NCBI GenBank assembly: GCA_021495925.1
Contig: JAKEKT010000005.1
Span: 62,001 to 126,000 of the forward strand
DNA length: 64,000 bases
Source of the DNA: Diplodia intermedia
Taxonomy: Eukaryota; Ascomycota; Dothideomycetes; Botryosphaeriales; Botryosphaeriaceae
Direction: 5' to 3'
This document shows positions 32,908-44,796 of the stretch, piece by piece. Position 1 is the first letter of the stretch. Each line of letters opens with the position of its first letter. The notes beneath the pieces were generated by a model that had not been told where the DNA came from, made no database searches, and saw nothing but the letters and a program-made list of their open reading frames with translations. The translations under genes were made by a program, and so were the position numbers.

Positions 32908-35900
32908 TTATACCGCCAAAGGGGAAGAAGACGAATGCTCCTCCGCCGCAGCTGCGGCAACCGCTTCGGCGGCGCCTTCCGTCGCTGCCGCGGGCCTCTT
33001 CTTCTCGACCGCCTCCTTCAACACCTCGAGGCGCTCTTGCGTGACGCGGAGGGCCTCCTCAATCTGGCGTTGATTCATGCGCACGTCACTGTCAAGGCGC
33101 TCCCCCATCTGCTTGACCTGCTGCTTGCGCGTCGAGGTGCTGCTGCTCTGGCTTTGCAGTGGGGTACCGGCGGCCGCGCGGTCCATGCGTACGCGTTCTT
33201 CAAGCCAGTCCCACAGCTCGCTCTCCTCGCGACGCCACATCTCCTCGTATGCGATGATGCGCGCCGGTGTGGCCAGACCCGGCACGCCGAGGCTGCCATG
33301 TGCGCCATAGCCACCTCGAGCGGAAGGTGAAGGCGAGCGAAGCCATGAAATAAACATGAGGAACAGGAGAAAGGCGATGACCACTTGGGCCGAGATGAAG
33401 TCTGGAAGCATGTCCGTGACGGGGCGGAGAGGGCCATGCAGCGGCTCCAGTAGTCCCCAGTTTGAGCCCTTATCTGCCGCGGCTGGTGATGCTGCGGCAG
33501 CTTCGGCTCGAGCGGGGGATGATGCCTCCTTCCTCCGCTTGCCGCCCTTCTTGCCGCCTTTGGCACCACCCTTAGAGGGCCCCTTCGCGGAGACGGCTGC
33601 CTTCAGACCAGCAACCAGGTCTTTGGCATATTGTGTCTGGCCATCGTTCGTACCCTTTTCGATGGGACCTAGACGTGTGTTAGCCGCTAAAATAGGATGC
33701 ACAGAGGGTAAAGCAGTCCTTACCTTTCAACCAACTCTTGCCTGACCACTCAATTACGAAGGTCATGATGAGACGTGTTGAGTTGCCCGGCCCCCACATC
33801 AGGCAGTACTTCGTCTTGACAACGAAGATGTTGCCGTTGGGTACGTCTGGGTTTTGAGTGCTACAGGTGACCGTAACAACTCTGTCCAGGTCGAATTGGT
33901 CGAGCGTGGAGTTGATCATACATTTCGTCTGCTTGGGGCCAATTGATGCGTTCAATGGTTTGATGTAGGAGAATGAGAATGACTTGCGGTCTTCACCCAA
34001 GCCTTTCTTGTCATCTTCCATTTGAAGATCCATAGATTTTTGATCCTCAATCAACCATTTTCGCATGTAGGTACCAGAAGCTGGGCCGAACATCAACGAG
34101 TAGACCTTCCCAAGAGGAGCCGGGATGGTTGTATCGATAAGGAGGTTGGTGAAGTGGTCGCCTTCATCCCCGCATTCAGTCGGTGCATGCGTAGCAGGCC
34201 CGGGGAAGTCTTGGCCTCCCGTGGCGGCACCATTGGCTACAGCTCCGCCATTGGCCGCGTCGGCACCATTGACGGGGCCTCCAACCGGGTTCGCAGACGG
34301 CTTTCGGCTGATAGATTTGACAGGTTCTGCGTCGCTGATGATACTACCCTCACTTGGGCCTGTGAAGCTCGCAGCTCCGTCCTCATCGTCGTCGTCTTCA
34401 TCGTAGACCTCCTCTTCCGAACCCTCCTCTGAACCATCATCAATCACGTCCGGGATATCGGCCTTTTCAGTCTTGTCTCCGGTCCCTGCATCAAGCGCCA
34501 CGCCGTTCAGAGAACTCTTGAGGTTGGGATGGCTAATCTTCCAGATGCCCACCAACAAATCGTAGGTAGGGTCTCTGCTGACCAGACTAGCAAAAACATT
34601 GCGGGCATGCAACGTCGTGATCACAATGGCGTTGGGGAAAATGACGGCAGTACTCTTCTTCTCCACGGACACAACTTCATCAAAGCTAATGACCAGGTTC
34701 GTCACCCAGCCCAGGATGTTACTCGAGAAGCAGATGTGGCCCTCCGACACGTACAGCCTGCCGTGCAAGAGGATATCTCGCTGCAAGGCGGCGCTGTAAT
34801 CGTCGATGAGGTAGTCATCCTCCGGTACGCTTCTGAACTGGTTGTGGAAGTCTCGGTTCCGCTTCCGGCTGGCGACGGCGAAGCCCGTTAATTTCGAGCC
34901 ATTACCAACGCCGGTATTGGTGCTTGGCAGAGTGGTAGTACTGTTGGTTTGTGCGGGCCCAAGCGCGGTAGAGGTTGCGGCAGAGCTTCCGCGGTGTCGC
35001 CGTGGCCCCTTTTTGTTATTACGATCGCTAAAGCGACTGCGAACACTGCCGGAACGGCTAAGACGGGTTTCCCCCTCGTCGCCAGTTTTGCTTGATGGTC
35101 TTTGCGTGTCTGATAATCCGGAAAGCGAGCGTTGTCGTTCAACATTCAGGGCGCCTGCGTCTGGTGGTCCTTGCAGATAAGCTTCGGATACCGCCTTGGC
35201 GGCTGCGCTGTCCTCGGCTCTTGCAGATGCCTCGTCAGCATCAATCACAGTCGGCGTGAGTGGCCGCGCTTCGGCCAGCTCTGTTGTAGAGGCCATCTGA
35301 TTCGGCTCAGATTCCGTCTCCGAGATTCCCAGATGGCTTAGGCTCAAGTCTCCAGAGCCAAGAGTTTCAACAGCGAGCTGCTTCTTCTCAGCGCCTGCGT
35401 CGTCCGTGTTGTCCTGGTCAGAGCCACCGCCGACCACTTCCTCTCCACCAGCTGGGCCGGTGTTCTCAGTCTCGGCAACAGGAGCCTTGATTTTCTGGCC
35501 CTGGTTGATCGATGTAATATTGCTCAGCGAGCTGGCAGCGTTCTGCGCGGCGGAGAAGACGGACGAGAAGAAGCTGTTGGAAGGCTGTGTTAGGCTGCCA
35601 CCAGGCGTCTTGGCCTCCTCGAGCGTTGGCGTTAGAGGAACGGTAGCAACGTGCGAGAGCTTGCTTGGAGGATTGGAGTTGGTAGTGGCTGATCGAGCAC
35701 GGCGCTGGACAAGGCTGCCGGAAGGTGTAACGACGACGTTGGGATTCGAGTTCGTAGGCTTGTGCTCTGCCCTGGAGGATGACGAAGGCCTCTTGAACAA
35801 ACTCGGTGGCGCTTCTAGATCGGTAGGGGTGGGCGGGGTTAGGACGGTGGTAGGAGCATGAATGAGCTTTGAAGGCGGGGTCTCCGGATTCGAGGTCGCG

Positions 35901-37089
35901 GTGTTGACGGGCGGAGTTTCAATTCGCTTCAAAGCAGGCTGCTGCTGTTCCTCGGCTTGTTGCGCCTGTTCCGAGTCCTGCAATGGGTCCTCGACAAGGC
36001 TGACCTTGGAACTGCTCCGCGACTTCTTTCCCCCCGCAAACAGAGAGCCCAGTCCACCACCTCCGCCTCGCTCGGTGGACTTGAGCGACTCTGTCGTTCC
36101 TGATTTCTTCTGGCCGAATGCGCCTTTGAACTTCCTGGCGGGGGATGAGCCGCGCCGCTCCTTCGATTCGGGCTGAAGAGTGTCGGCGTGCTTGGGAGCC
36201 AGGGTGTCGTCGTGCGAGGAAGCGCTGCCAGAGGTCGATAGTTTGGTTACGGATGGAGCTTTGACGGCCAACGAGGCAATCAAGGGCGAGGAGAGCGTTA
36301 AGTAGCCAGCGTGGGATTGATGTGGGGAAAGAGAGGGTCTGACGGGAGGTCTGAGAGGCGGTTTATTAGCGGCGACGACCGGTGCACGCTCGAGTGTAAA
36401 ATGACAATTGCGCTTCTATCAATAGCCGGCACCGACGCGAATACAATGATGTACCGCCAGCGGTAGAAGGCGAGATGTGGAGCAGGGCTGGAGGCGATGG
36501 TGGAGGAGTTTAGGGTGCGGCAGGAGAGCGCCTAGGCCGTGGGTAAGGGTGCGCGAGCAGGGACGATCCCCGGCAGGGTTCACTGGGGAGGGGCGCGCAC
36601 GAGCGTTTCGACTGGTGGTGATGTGCAGGACCGGGGGTACAAATGAGAGACGACTTACGCTTCTGAGTCGCTGTCTTCAGTCAGGAGGCTGGACGCGACG
36701 CTCCGGTGGAGCTGCAGAGATTCGTCGCTGGGGCTGGGCTGGTCGAAGCTGAGAACGCCCCCGCCAAGATTGTCTCCATCAGCGCTTTCGTCGGAGTCTG
36801 CGCCCTCCGTCTTCCTGGCCCGTCGTTTGAACAGGCCCGAGAAGCGCTTTGGCGAGTCAACGCTGCCGCGTCCGCTATCTGCCGACGCGTGCGAGTTTGC
36901 GCGCTGGCGCAGCTTGCCGAACGCCTCGTCGAGGGATGAGCGCAGGCCGCCGCCGCCTGCGTCGTCGTCGTCGGCGGCGGGCAGCACGCTGGGAGCAGAG
37001 TCGCGATGGCGACGCCGCCCAAGGAACATTTTCGAGCGCACCGAGAGGCTGCTTGAGCGGCTGAGCGCGTTGTCTGAGGCGGTGTCCAT
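32908..37089 (-). CDS. GRAM-VASt membrane protein, Lam/Ysp family sterol transfer protein
   Basis: Three exons (37089-36659, 36350-33724, 33668-32908) give 1272 residues. A long Ser/Pro/acid-rich disordered half comes first. A GRAM domain follows at about 641-750 (NRDFHNQFRSVPEDDYLIDDYSAALQR, then GHICFSSNILGWVT and VVSVEKKSTAVIFPNAI). Next is one VASt/StART-like domain at about 865-1020 (FTNLLIDTTIPAPLGKVYSLMFG...YMRKWL, ending TFVIEWSGKSWLKGPIEKG). A single transmembrane helix lies near 1108-1126 (VVIAFLLFLMFISWL), followed by a coiled-coil tail. This is the layout of the Lam proteins that anchor in the ER at membrane contact sites and move sterols to the plasma membrane. One VASt domain only, and no BAR-PH part, points to the Lam5/6 or Ysp2-like branch. 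The first intron is 308 bp. Confidence 0.9.
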
Positions 37090-37658
37090 CTTGTGGATGC
37101 TGCTGCAAACTACAGGCGCAAGGGCGCGATGTCACTTTAAGACCGGCCTGTATGCTTGTGCTCGCCGCTTGGATGCTTGGAAACCTCGATGCCGTCACTA
37201 TCGCGTTCCTGCGGGTGCCGTGCATCCGTGAGCCTGGATCTTGCTTCCTCGTCGCGCTTGTGCCGGAAGAAGCTGGGGTTGCGGCTGAATGCTGTCGCGC
37301 GCCGCTGCTGAAAGGCCGAAGCTGGTTTTTGGAACTGCTGGTGACACTCGACAACATGAATGCCATGTCGATGCAGGATCAAAGGATGGCATGCTGGCTC
37401 TGCGCTGCACCGCGCCTTCCGTCGCCTGCAACTGCTACCTGCTTGTTTGAGCGGTGCCATGCCCATACGGCCAACGTCATGCCGAGAAGAGTAACCCCGA
37501 CCGGGGCGCAACCATCACACGCCGGCTAGCAGCTCGCGGCTAGGCAGATCACCAGCGAGCCCGCCCTCCACTTCCGTAACGCTACCGTGCGAGCTCACAG
37601 CCTGTCCTGCGCGCACCCAGCAACTCCGCCACCACCCCTTCTGCCATTATTTACCGAG
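37090..37658. other. Divergent promoter of the Lam-family gene and the MIT-like gene
   Basis: A 569-bp bidirectional promoter region. Open frames of up to 125 codons are shadows without domain features. The last 80 bp before 37659 are C-rich. Confidence 0.5.
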
Positions 37659-39361
37659 ATGGAGACGGCGCCCCTTACCCTCGTACGTGTTGCTATCTTT
37701 ATGCATGATCGCCGCCTGTTTGCTGACCCTCCCGCTAGGCGCACGCACATGCGCGCAACGCCTCCGCCGAAAACTGGAAGGCGAACTCCTCGCAGGCCAG
37801 CGACGAACACCAGCAGGCTGCTGGCGAGTTTTCCAAAGCTGCTACCGGCACCAGTGACCTGGAAGCCTTCCGTGTCCTGAAGCTGTTGGAGAGCCACCAC
37901 GAGCGCCTTGCCAGCATCATCAAATGTAACCACCAAAGCGCTTCGGCGAAGAACCAGCCCGAGGCCTCCCAACCCGCCCAGACGGTCGATGTTCACCAGT
38001 CCTCTGCCGCTGCTGCGCGCCCAACGTCTCCGCGAAGAGCACCGCAATCGCCCCCGAGGACCACCCCGCGCCGCAAGCCCCCGCGAGACCTGTCAACCTC
38101 CATAGCCAGCAACCTAGCTTCTGCACGTGGCATCCCTGGATCGCAGCGCCGGCCCGCGGCCCCCGCCATATCGGCACAGCATGTGGATGGCAGGATCCTC
38201 AACCGTGCTGAGAGAGCGACTCCACAGGAGTTTAGGAAGGAGGGATCTCAGCAAGCAAGGCCTGTCGCCGAAGCAGAGTCTGCGGAAGGCAGCGATGAGA
38301 AGGAAGGTGCGGAACATACGGAAAAGGAAACATCCACAGATGAAGGGTTCAAGCGCTTTTTCTCCACGTTCGAGACATTCTACTCGGCGCTTTCAGCACC
38401 GTTGGCCTTTGCTGGTCTTCCCCTCATGCCGGAGGACTCTCGGGAGCCTGATTATGAGAAGCCTACGCCAAAAGCTGCAGGCAAAGCTCCCTCGCAGAGT
38501 GCAGGCGGTGCTACGAGCGCGAAAGCAGACACTGTCCCGGATCCCTCCACCCTTTTCTCAAAGGCTACACTAAGAGCTTTGGACACAACCCCCGGCGCAG
38601 CGGAAAGCTTCATTGTCGTGCCTACCACAGGCGGGACGGTCTCTTATGCCGGAATACTCAATCATACTGGGAGCCAGACTCATGGTGGAGTGCCCTCTCC
38701 TATAATCGAGGAGGAAGAACGTTCATTTGACGGAGAGGAATTCGTTGACGCTAACGAGGAGCCTGCGCCACCATCACCTACAACTACACGCTCAGGGCGT
38801 CGTGCACGTCCCGGTTCCGCGGGCAGCCTAGCAGCGGCAGCGGAATTTGGTAAGGGAGGTACGGGAACAGGAGGAAGAAAGACGATGGAAGAGCTTGAGC
38901 TGGAAAATGCCATGATGCGGCAGCTTCTCGATAAGTTGAGCAAACGATTGCATATGTGGGAAGCATCATCCCAGTCCCAGTCTCTTGCGCTTGCGCAAAG
39001 CTTCCGAGCGCACAGACCTCCAGCTGGATCGGGCCCGAGCAGCCATCCGCAGTCAGCCGGTCACGCGGCAGATCAATCTCACATGGAACATCGCTTACGC
39101 GATCTTGAGAGCCAAGTCGATGGCTTGACGCGCGACAAGGAGCTACTGGAGCGCGAGCACGATAAGGTGTCTAGGGAGAATGAAAAGCTTCTCAGCGTTC
39201 TCGGAAGATACCGAGAGAAATGGGAAGTGCTGAAGGCTGGGGCAAGAGGACGAAGGGAGCGAGGTGCCACAGGCAATGGCGGTGTTGGTGGCACCGGCGC
39301 GGAGACAGACAGTGGGGCTGGGGAGGCGCAGAATGCAGAAGCTGACAGGGCGGCGGCCTGA
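37659..39361 (+). CDS. MIT-like N terminus and coiled-coil protein, possible Atg38/NRBF2-type
   Basis: A 24-bp first exon (37659-37682) and a second exon (37739-39361) give 548 residues. Residues 1-75 form a helical hairpin with the small-residue and histidine pattern of MIT domains (AHAHARNASAENWKA, HQQAAGEFSKAA, EAFRVLKLLESHHERLASIIK). A long disordered region follows, with a conserved-looking motif ESFIVVPTTGGTVSYAGIL at about 240. The C-terminal part is a coiled coil (MEELELENAMMRQLLDKLSKRL, then LRDLESQVDGLTRDKELLEREHDKVSRENEKLL). MIT plus coiled coil is the organisation of Atg38/NRBF2, a subunit of the autophagy PI3-kinase complex I. That assignment is an inference; another MIT-domain trafficking protein is possible. 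Confidence 0.75.
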
Positions 39362-40019
39362 ATACCGGTAGCAGGGCGCCGTCCCCACGCCGTACGCCGT
39401 GACACGAAGTAGCATGGAGCAAAACGGAACAGCACCGCCGTCTGCGCGGCACCTGATCTGAACAGCTGCGGCGCGCGAAAATCGCTGAGTTTAATTGTGC
39501 GGAGGCCACCCGGCAGCGGCGAGCGGATGGTTCTCGGAGTTTGAGCTTGACTTGATCTGACCGCGCGGATGGTGGGCACATGGGTGTGGCCGGTTGGACA
39601 GGAATTTGCAAGGGCGTTGTGTTGGCGCTTCAGATCGGAAACGAGGCCAGGCAGAATGTAGTCCAATTAATAGAAATGGTGCGTAGCGCAGCCGACTGAT
39701 ACAGGGCACTCGGTTGGTGGCAGTGCAGTAGGTGTGGCTCGCAGTGCCGCACACGACGTTCCATTCTCAGCACAGCGTATCGATACACCGATGACGTCCC
39801 ACAGAACCCCTATTTTGAGCCCCAGCTAGGCGCCAAGGCCGCAGGGCTCACAGCCTTGCGCGTCGCGGTCTCCGCCGGCGCGGTTGTTTCGGTGGTAATT
39901 TACTCTGAACAAAGCCCGCCCGCTCCGCTTCCCTCATAGCTGCCGCGTCTGCTGCTGCTGCTGCTGCTGCTGCTGCCGCCACACACCTCCGACCGACGTT
40001 CACTCCTTAGCCGCCGACC
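39362..40019. other. Intergenic region with CTG repeat before the Ost-alpha-like gene
   Basis: About 660 bp separating the MIT-like gene from the membrane-protein gene. The leader of the latter contains a CTG repeat at 39949-39975. No other feature. Confidence 0.5.
39949..39975 (+). repeat. (CTG)9 microsatellite in a 5' leader
   Basis: Nine perfect CTG units end 44 bp before the start codon of the Ost-alpha-like gene, followed by CCGCCAC. It probably lies in the 5' UTR and may vary between strains. Confidence 0.9.
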
Positions 40020-41947
40020 ATGACCAAGTGCCCAACGGAAGAAGTCGCGGACATCGACGAGGAGGAGATCTGGCGGATCGACGAGCTGGACTTCGGCGTC
40101 ACTTTCCACACCGTCGCCCAGTAAGCCTCCGCTGCGCCAAGCCCAAGGCCGCGTCGCTAACCACCACCCTCTCGCAGAATTATTGCCTTCGTCTTCAGCG
40201 CCATCGCGATCATCATCAGTCTCGTCCTCATCTTCCAACATGCCACGCACTACTCGCGCCCCCTCGAGCAAAAACAGTACGTCCTGCGCCCGTCCGCTGC
40301 CTCCACGCCGCATACGACAAGGCCGCTGCCAAGTGAAGGTTGGCGTGCTTGTCCTTTCGGCGGGCGGATACTTTGCCCCCAGCTTCCGACCGTCCCGCGC
40401 ATATCTTGAGCCTCTGCTCTATCTATACGGCCGTCCAGAGGTCCTCCACTGTCCTCCACCGCTGCTCGCGGGTGGTGCGAGAGGCCATGCGCTACCCGAA
40501 TGACCCTTGAAAGACCCCAGGCTAATCTCGCTTTCTTGACAGAATCATCCGTATTCTCCTAATGATTCCGATCTACGCCGCGGTTTCCATGTTGTCGATC
40601 CATTACTACCATCACCACACATACTTCGAGGTCCTCCGCGACTGCTACGAGGCATTCGCCATTTCCAGCTTCTTCACTCTGATGTGCCATTATATTGCGC
40701 CTTCCTTGCATGAACAGAAAGAATACTTCAGGGCCATTGAAACCAAGAACTGGGTTTGGCCAATCACTTGGGGTCAGAAATGCTCTGGAGGAGAAACCAA
40801 CGGGTGGCTGCGCAAGCCGCGGAGTGGTTTGACCTGGTTCAATGTAGGTTGATCCATGCCTTAGCGGACATCACGCACTTGGCGTGTCAGAATCTCTCCA
40901 GCCGAACAACGTCTGACAGCTGCACAGATCGTGTGGGTTTCTGTTTTTCAGTACTGCTTCATCCGCGTCCTCTTCACCGTGGTCTCGGTCCTCGCAGAGA
41001 AGTACGGTGTGCTGTGCGAGGATTCGCTTTCCCCGGAATACGCCCACTTCTGGTCCATGTTCTTCGAATCGATAGCAGTCACGATTGCCATGTACTGCTT
41101 GATCCAGTTCTATATCCAGTTAAAGCAGGATCTCGCGCCGCACAGGCCCTTCCTTAAGGTGCTCTGCATCAAGCTTGTCATTTTCTTCTGCTTTTGGCAG
41201 AGTACCGCAATCAGCTTTGCTACAAGCGAAGGGTGGCTCAAGGAATCGGACTGGCTCGCGTACGCCGACATCAAAGTTGGCCTTCCGAATCTGCTCATCT
41301 GCTTTGAAATGGCCTTCTTCGCCATCATGCACATTTTCGCATTTTCCTGGAAGCCATACGTTATTAAGAAAGGCGATCCATTTGCGGACCCGCTCGACAA
41401 CGGCATGGGGAAGAAAGGCAAGAGGTACAAGGGCGGATTCCTGGGCATTCTGGCGATTGTGGACGCTTTCAACCCTTGGGATATCGTGAAGGCGTTCGCA
41501 CGCGGTCTTCGCTGGCTCTTTGTCGGCGTCCGTAGTCGCACCAACGACGTTTCCTATCAGACACGGATGGAGGGCGCTGGCAGCCCTAATTCCGTGGAAA
41601 TGGCCACCCAAAGCCCACCGTACGGGCGCGCTCGCGCAAACAGCCGTTTCGATACCATGGACGAATTTGACCGGAGGTCTAGCTCAGACATCCACTCGGA
41701 CCAAGAAAGCCCGTTCGAGCACCCCGATGAGAGGAGGGGAAGGGTAGCGGAGGGCTACATGGCGGCGAGAGACAGAGCGGACAGCGAGACGGCGTATCCT
41801 CGAGCAACCGAGCAAGAAGCAGCAACGGCAAGGATCGGAAGAGGAAGAAGCCCGACGGAGGCGGGGTACATCAAGCCAACGGACGAACCGGACGACGACG
41901 CGCACTTGCTGTCGAATCAACAGCCACGCCCAGCGCGCTTCGTATAG
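40020..41947 (+). CDS. Organic solute transporter Ost-alpha/TMEM184 family membrane protein
   Basis: Four exons (40020-40120, 40178-40276, 40543-40843, 40928-41947) give 506 residues. About seven hydrophobic helices are visible, including IIAFVFSAIAIIISLVLIF, IIRILLMIPIYAAVSMLS, SVFQYCFIRVLFTVVSVLA, FFESIAVTIAMYCLIQFY, LCIKLVIFFCFWQSTAI and LLICFEMAFFAIMHIFAF. The family signature is clear: RILLMIPIYA, then DCYEAFAISSFFTLM, QYCFIRVLFT and KLVIFFCFWQ. The C-terminal ~150 residues are hydrophilic and Ser/acid-rich and should be cytosolic. Vertebrate Ost-alpha exports bile acids and steroids; the fungal relatives sit in vacuolar or endosomal membranes in the few cases studied. Substrate is unknown. 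The exons break at Gln codons, a regular intron pattern. Confidence 0.92.
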
Positions 41948-43088
41948 CGCCCCTTCTGCTTTTTCCATGGGAGTTCCGGCGTTAAGAGATCCCCCCGCAA
42001 GCCAGCGGATCTCCTGCTTTTCTTTTTCTGGATACGGCGAAATTTCCCTTTTGACACGCAAGTCACGACAGCAGTTTGGCATTTGATATCATTCGCATCC
42101 GCGGCTGAGAAGGTTCCAGCTTCGGCTTTCTTCAGGATACCAGCGCCGAAGGGCGAGTTTGGGAAGCGATCGCTTGGCATAGGTGGAGCCAGTTTGTTAT
42201 CGAGCCATGTCGTTTTTCCATCGTCTGAGATACCTCCTCATCAGAAATTACTGATGCTCTTTCATTTGCTCTCCATTTGCACATAACTTGGCATTGCGTA
42301 CTCAGGATCCGTGCGCCTAGATTAAGGGACTCCCGTAGGCGCCGCTGTGTTTTCTTAGCGAGCGGGATCTGGCACATTGTGAACGGCACGCATACGCGTA
42401 TTACGGGACGCGGCTCATCACTCCACGGTCCCCGCCTTTGGCACAGCCTCCCATCCTTCATCCCGAGCCCGTCCCAAAAGAGAAGGACCTGCGAAGTGCG
42501 CGACTTTCCTTGCATCAAAAGCGGACATTGAAAGACCCCTTTGCGAGAGTACTGGCTGCTCTGTTCAGGGTGAAAAGCGGTGGCTGGACTTCTGGTTCCT
42601 ACAGCCACTCTGAAACATGACCGACGTATCATGTCTTGGGCACAAACATGGGTTTAGCATGGGCTTCCTTTCCTTTCCTTTTTTTTATTTCCTCGGCCAC
42701 ACAAGAGGACATGAACATTTGTAGCATTATTCCCATCGGAGCGTCCTCCAAGGGATTCGTTTAGGTAGCTAACTATCTATAGGGGAGGGGGTGCGATGTG
42801 AGGGCGCACGCGGCGCGGTCTTGCGCGGGTCGCTTAGGCGTTTCCGCAGCGACCCCAAAAAGTTGCGGAGTAAACATTTGACGGCGGCTGATCGGCCGTC
42901 GGGAGGCTGCAAGCAACGCCGGCCCGTCTCTTATGAACAGTTGATCCCAAAATGCGCTGAACCCCTGCCCGGATATCATTGTGTAGTCCCCCTACCCACT
43001 GTCCTTTTCTTTCGTCACATGAGGCCGGCTTTTCGTTGCCGCCCCAACAAGGGTTTGTTTGCGTCCATGGCCATGCACCGCCAGGAAA
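41948..43088. other. Intergenic region, convergent flanks
   Basis: About 1.1 kb between the stop codons of the Ost-alpha-like gene (plus) and the small conserved gene (minus). It includes T-rich tracts near 42675-42690. No gene or repeat recognised. Confidence 0.5.
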
Positions 43089-43634
43089 TCAGACTGCATC
43101 GTTAAAGTCCTCGAAGAAGAACGACCGCTGCAGCGCATCGTCAAAGCTATGCAGAAACGCCTTTTCGAAGGGGTCCTGCGAGAGCCTCTGCTGGCTGTCC
43201 TCGGGCGCCTCCATGGACCTCGGCGTCTGCGGTTCCGGCTCCTGCTCCTGCTGCTGCTTCGCGGGGGCCTTGGCGGATGGCGCGGCGGCGTTGTTGCGGT
43301 TCCTCTTGGAGGGCGTCGACTTTTCGATACGGCCGGACTGGACCGAGTGCTGCGACGACTCGGCCGGCGGGCGCTGCGCCTTGGGCTTGCGCGGCGTGCT
43401 GGTGGTGCTGCGCACCCGGCTGGTCGGCATCTGGCGGCCCTCGTCCTCGGCCTCGCGCTTGAGGTCGTTGGCCATGCGCTTGGCGATGCGGAAGCGGCCC
43501 TCGATCGAGTCGTAGGTCGCGCCCTGGCCGAAGTAGTAGGCGACCTTCTTGTAGTCTATGCTGTTGTCGTTGGCGGCGACCAGCGCGGCGAGCAGTCGCT
43601 GGTAGCTGTCCTGCGACTTCCAGTCGATTGGCAT
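43089..43634 (-). CDS. Small conserved fungal protein with SANT-like helical N terminus
   Basis: Single exon of 181 residues from the ATG at 43634, which has a good CCACA context. An in-frame ATG at 43799 would add 55 residues lacking conserved character. Residues 1-60 form a short helical domain (MPIDWKSQDSYQRLLAALVAAN, then DYKKVAYYFGQGATYDSIEGRFRIAKRMA) of a kind often seen in small fungal nuclear proteins and reminiscent of Myb/SANT-like helices. The rest is basic and Ser/Pro/Gln-rich, with a nuclear-localisation-like TPSKRNRN stretch. It ends in an aromatic-acidic tail (ALQRSFFFEDFNDAV), possibly a peptide motif that docks on a partner. Function unknown. Confidence 0.7.
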   Translation of the reverse strand: MPIDWKSQDSYQRLLAALVAANDNSIDYKKVAYYFGQGATYDSIEGRFRIAKRMANDLKREAEDEGRQMPTSRVRSTTSTPRKPKAQRPPAESSQHSVQSGRIEKSTPSKRNRNNAAAPSAKAPAKQQQEQEPEPQTPRSMEAPEDSQQRLSQDPFEKAFLHSFDDALQRSFFFEDFNDAV

Positions 43635-44796
43635 TGTGGCAGGTCGGTATTGGGGGTAGATAGTACTGGCTGCGGAGTCTGCCAGTGAGGCGGATTGCGT
43701 GTTTGGGATGGCGGTTGCCACGGTTGCGCGCGTAAGTAACGGGACCGCGGAGTAGCCCGCGACGCGACGACGTGTCGGGATAAGCCCAGGGATCACCATC
43801 GTTGTCTGTGCGCTCAATGGCGCATCTCTAACGGGAGATGGTGCCTGAGGCTTGTTACCGGACTCACCCTGACAAAAAGCGGCCCTCCCTCGGCCTGGCA
43901 GTGATAGATCGTGGGTCGAGCGTCTGTGAGCCTAGAGTCTCGAAGCGTGAAGCGCTCCCTAGTATCGGAGCTCTGCGTTTATTGCAAGCTTACTTAAGCC
44001 TTGTGTAGGCGGAATTGGCCCGGTTGACTTCCATAGCAATCATGTGTATGCTGCATCTAGATTGTAACCAGAACGCGATCGAATTTGTATACTGCATCTC
44101 GGCCACTCTCATCACTTGGCAGCAGTGATACTCGTTCACACTGCTTACCCTTACTCAGTCAACACGGCACTCCCTCAGTCAAGCAAAGTGGATGTGTATG
44201 CTGTATAGTAGGCGGATCATGCGTTCATCTAGTGCATCGATTTTAGATGGAGAGGGATGGAATGCTGCCAGATACGACAGGGATTACATTTACACTTATG
44301 TGTCAAGCACTGCTTCCTCTATTTCTGCGACCGGGTAGGGGCATATCGCAAGTAAAGGATCCTTGTACATTCAAGATGTTGGATTTCATGATGTCAAGCC
44401 CCCGTCATCTCGGTCCCAACAGCGACTCCCGACGTTCGAGGGTGGTGTTCTATCCGTTGGTTTCCGCTCCAGATACGACAGCGCACGTGGTGCATGTCGG
44501 CTACCGTTTTGCTGCGCGTGCCCGGTGCCTACGGCGGGCGGCGGAGCGCGAGGCCGCTGCGGCTCCCTTCACCTCTACCCCAGAATTGACCGTTGCGCTG
44601 CATGCGGAACTCCGACACGCACAAAGCCCATCCACACCACTTCGCGCGCACCCTCATTTGCAAAATCACCTCATCCAACCACCATCGGTCACACCCAGTC
44701 GCGTCTTCGAGCACACGCGCCAAGCGATTCTTCACTACCAAGTAGTCTCGCCTCCACCTGAGCACCGCCGTCGCGGGTAGCTGCATTCCCTTCCCG
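43635..44796. other. Divergent promoter of the small protein and the Acinus-like gene
   Basis: About 1.16 kb. The open frame 44247-44780 (plus) ends just before the SAP gene and has no domain features; it is read here as promoter and leader sequence. The last 150 bp are C/A-rich (CACACCCAGTC type), fitting a 5' UTR. Confidence 0.5.

Noticed and set aside
44247..44780. 177-codon open frame directly upstream of the Acinus-like gene
   Set aside because: Low-complexity C-terminal half and a different frame from the SAP start; read as promoter and leader.
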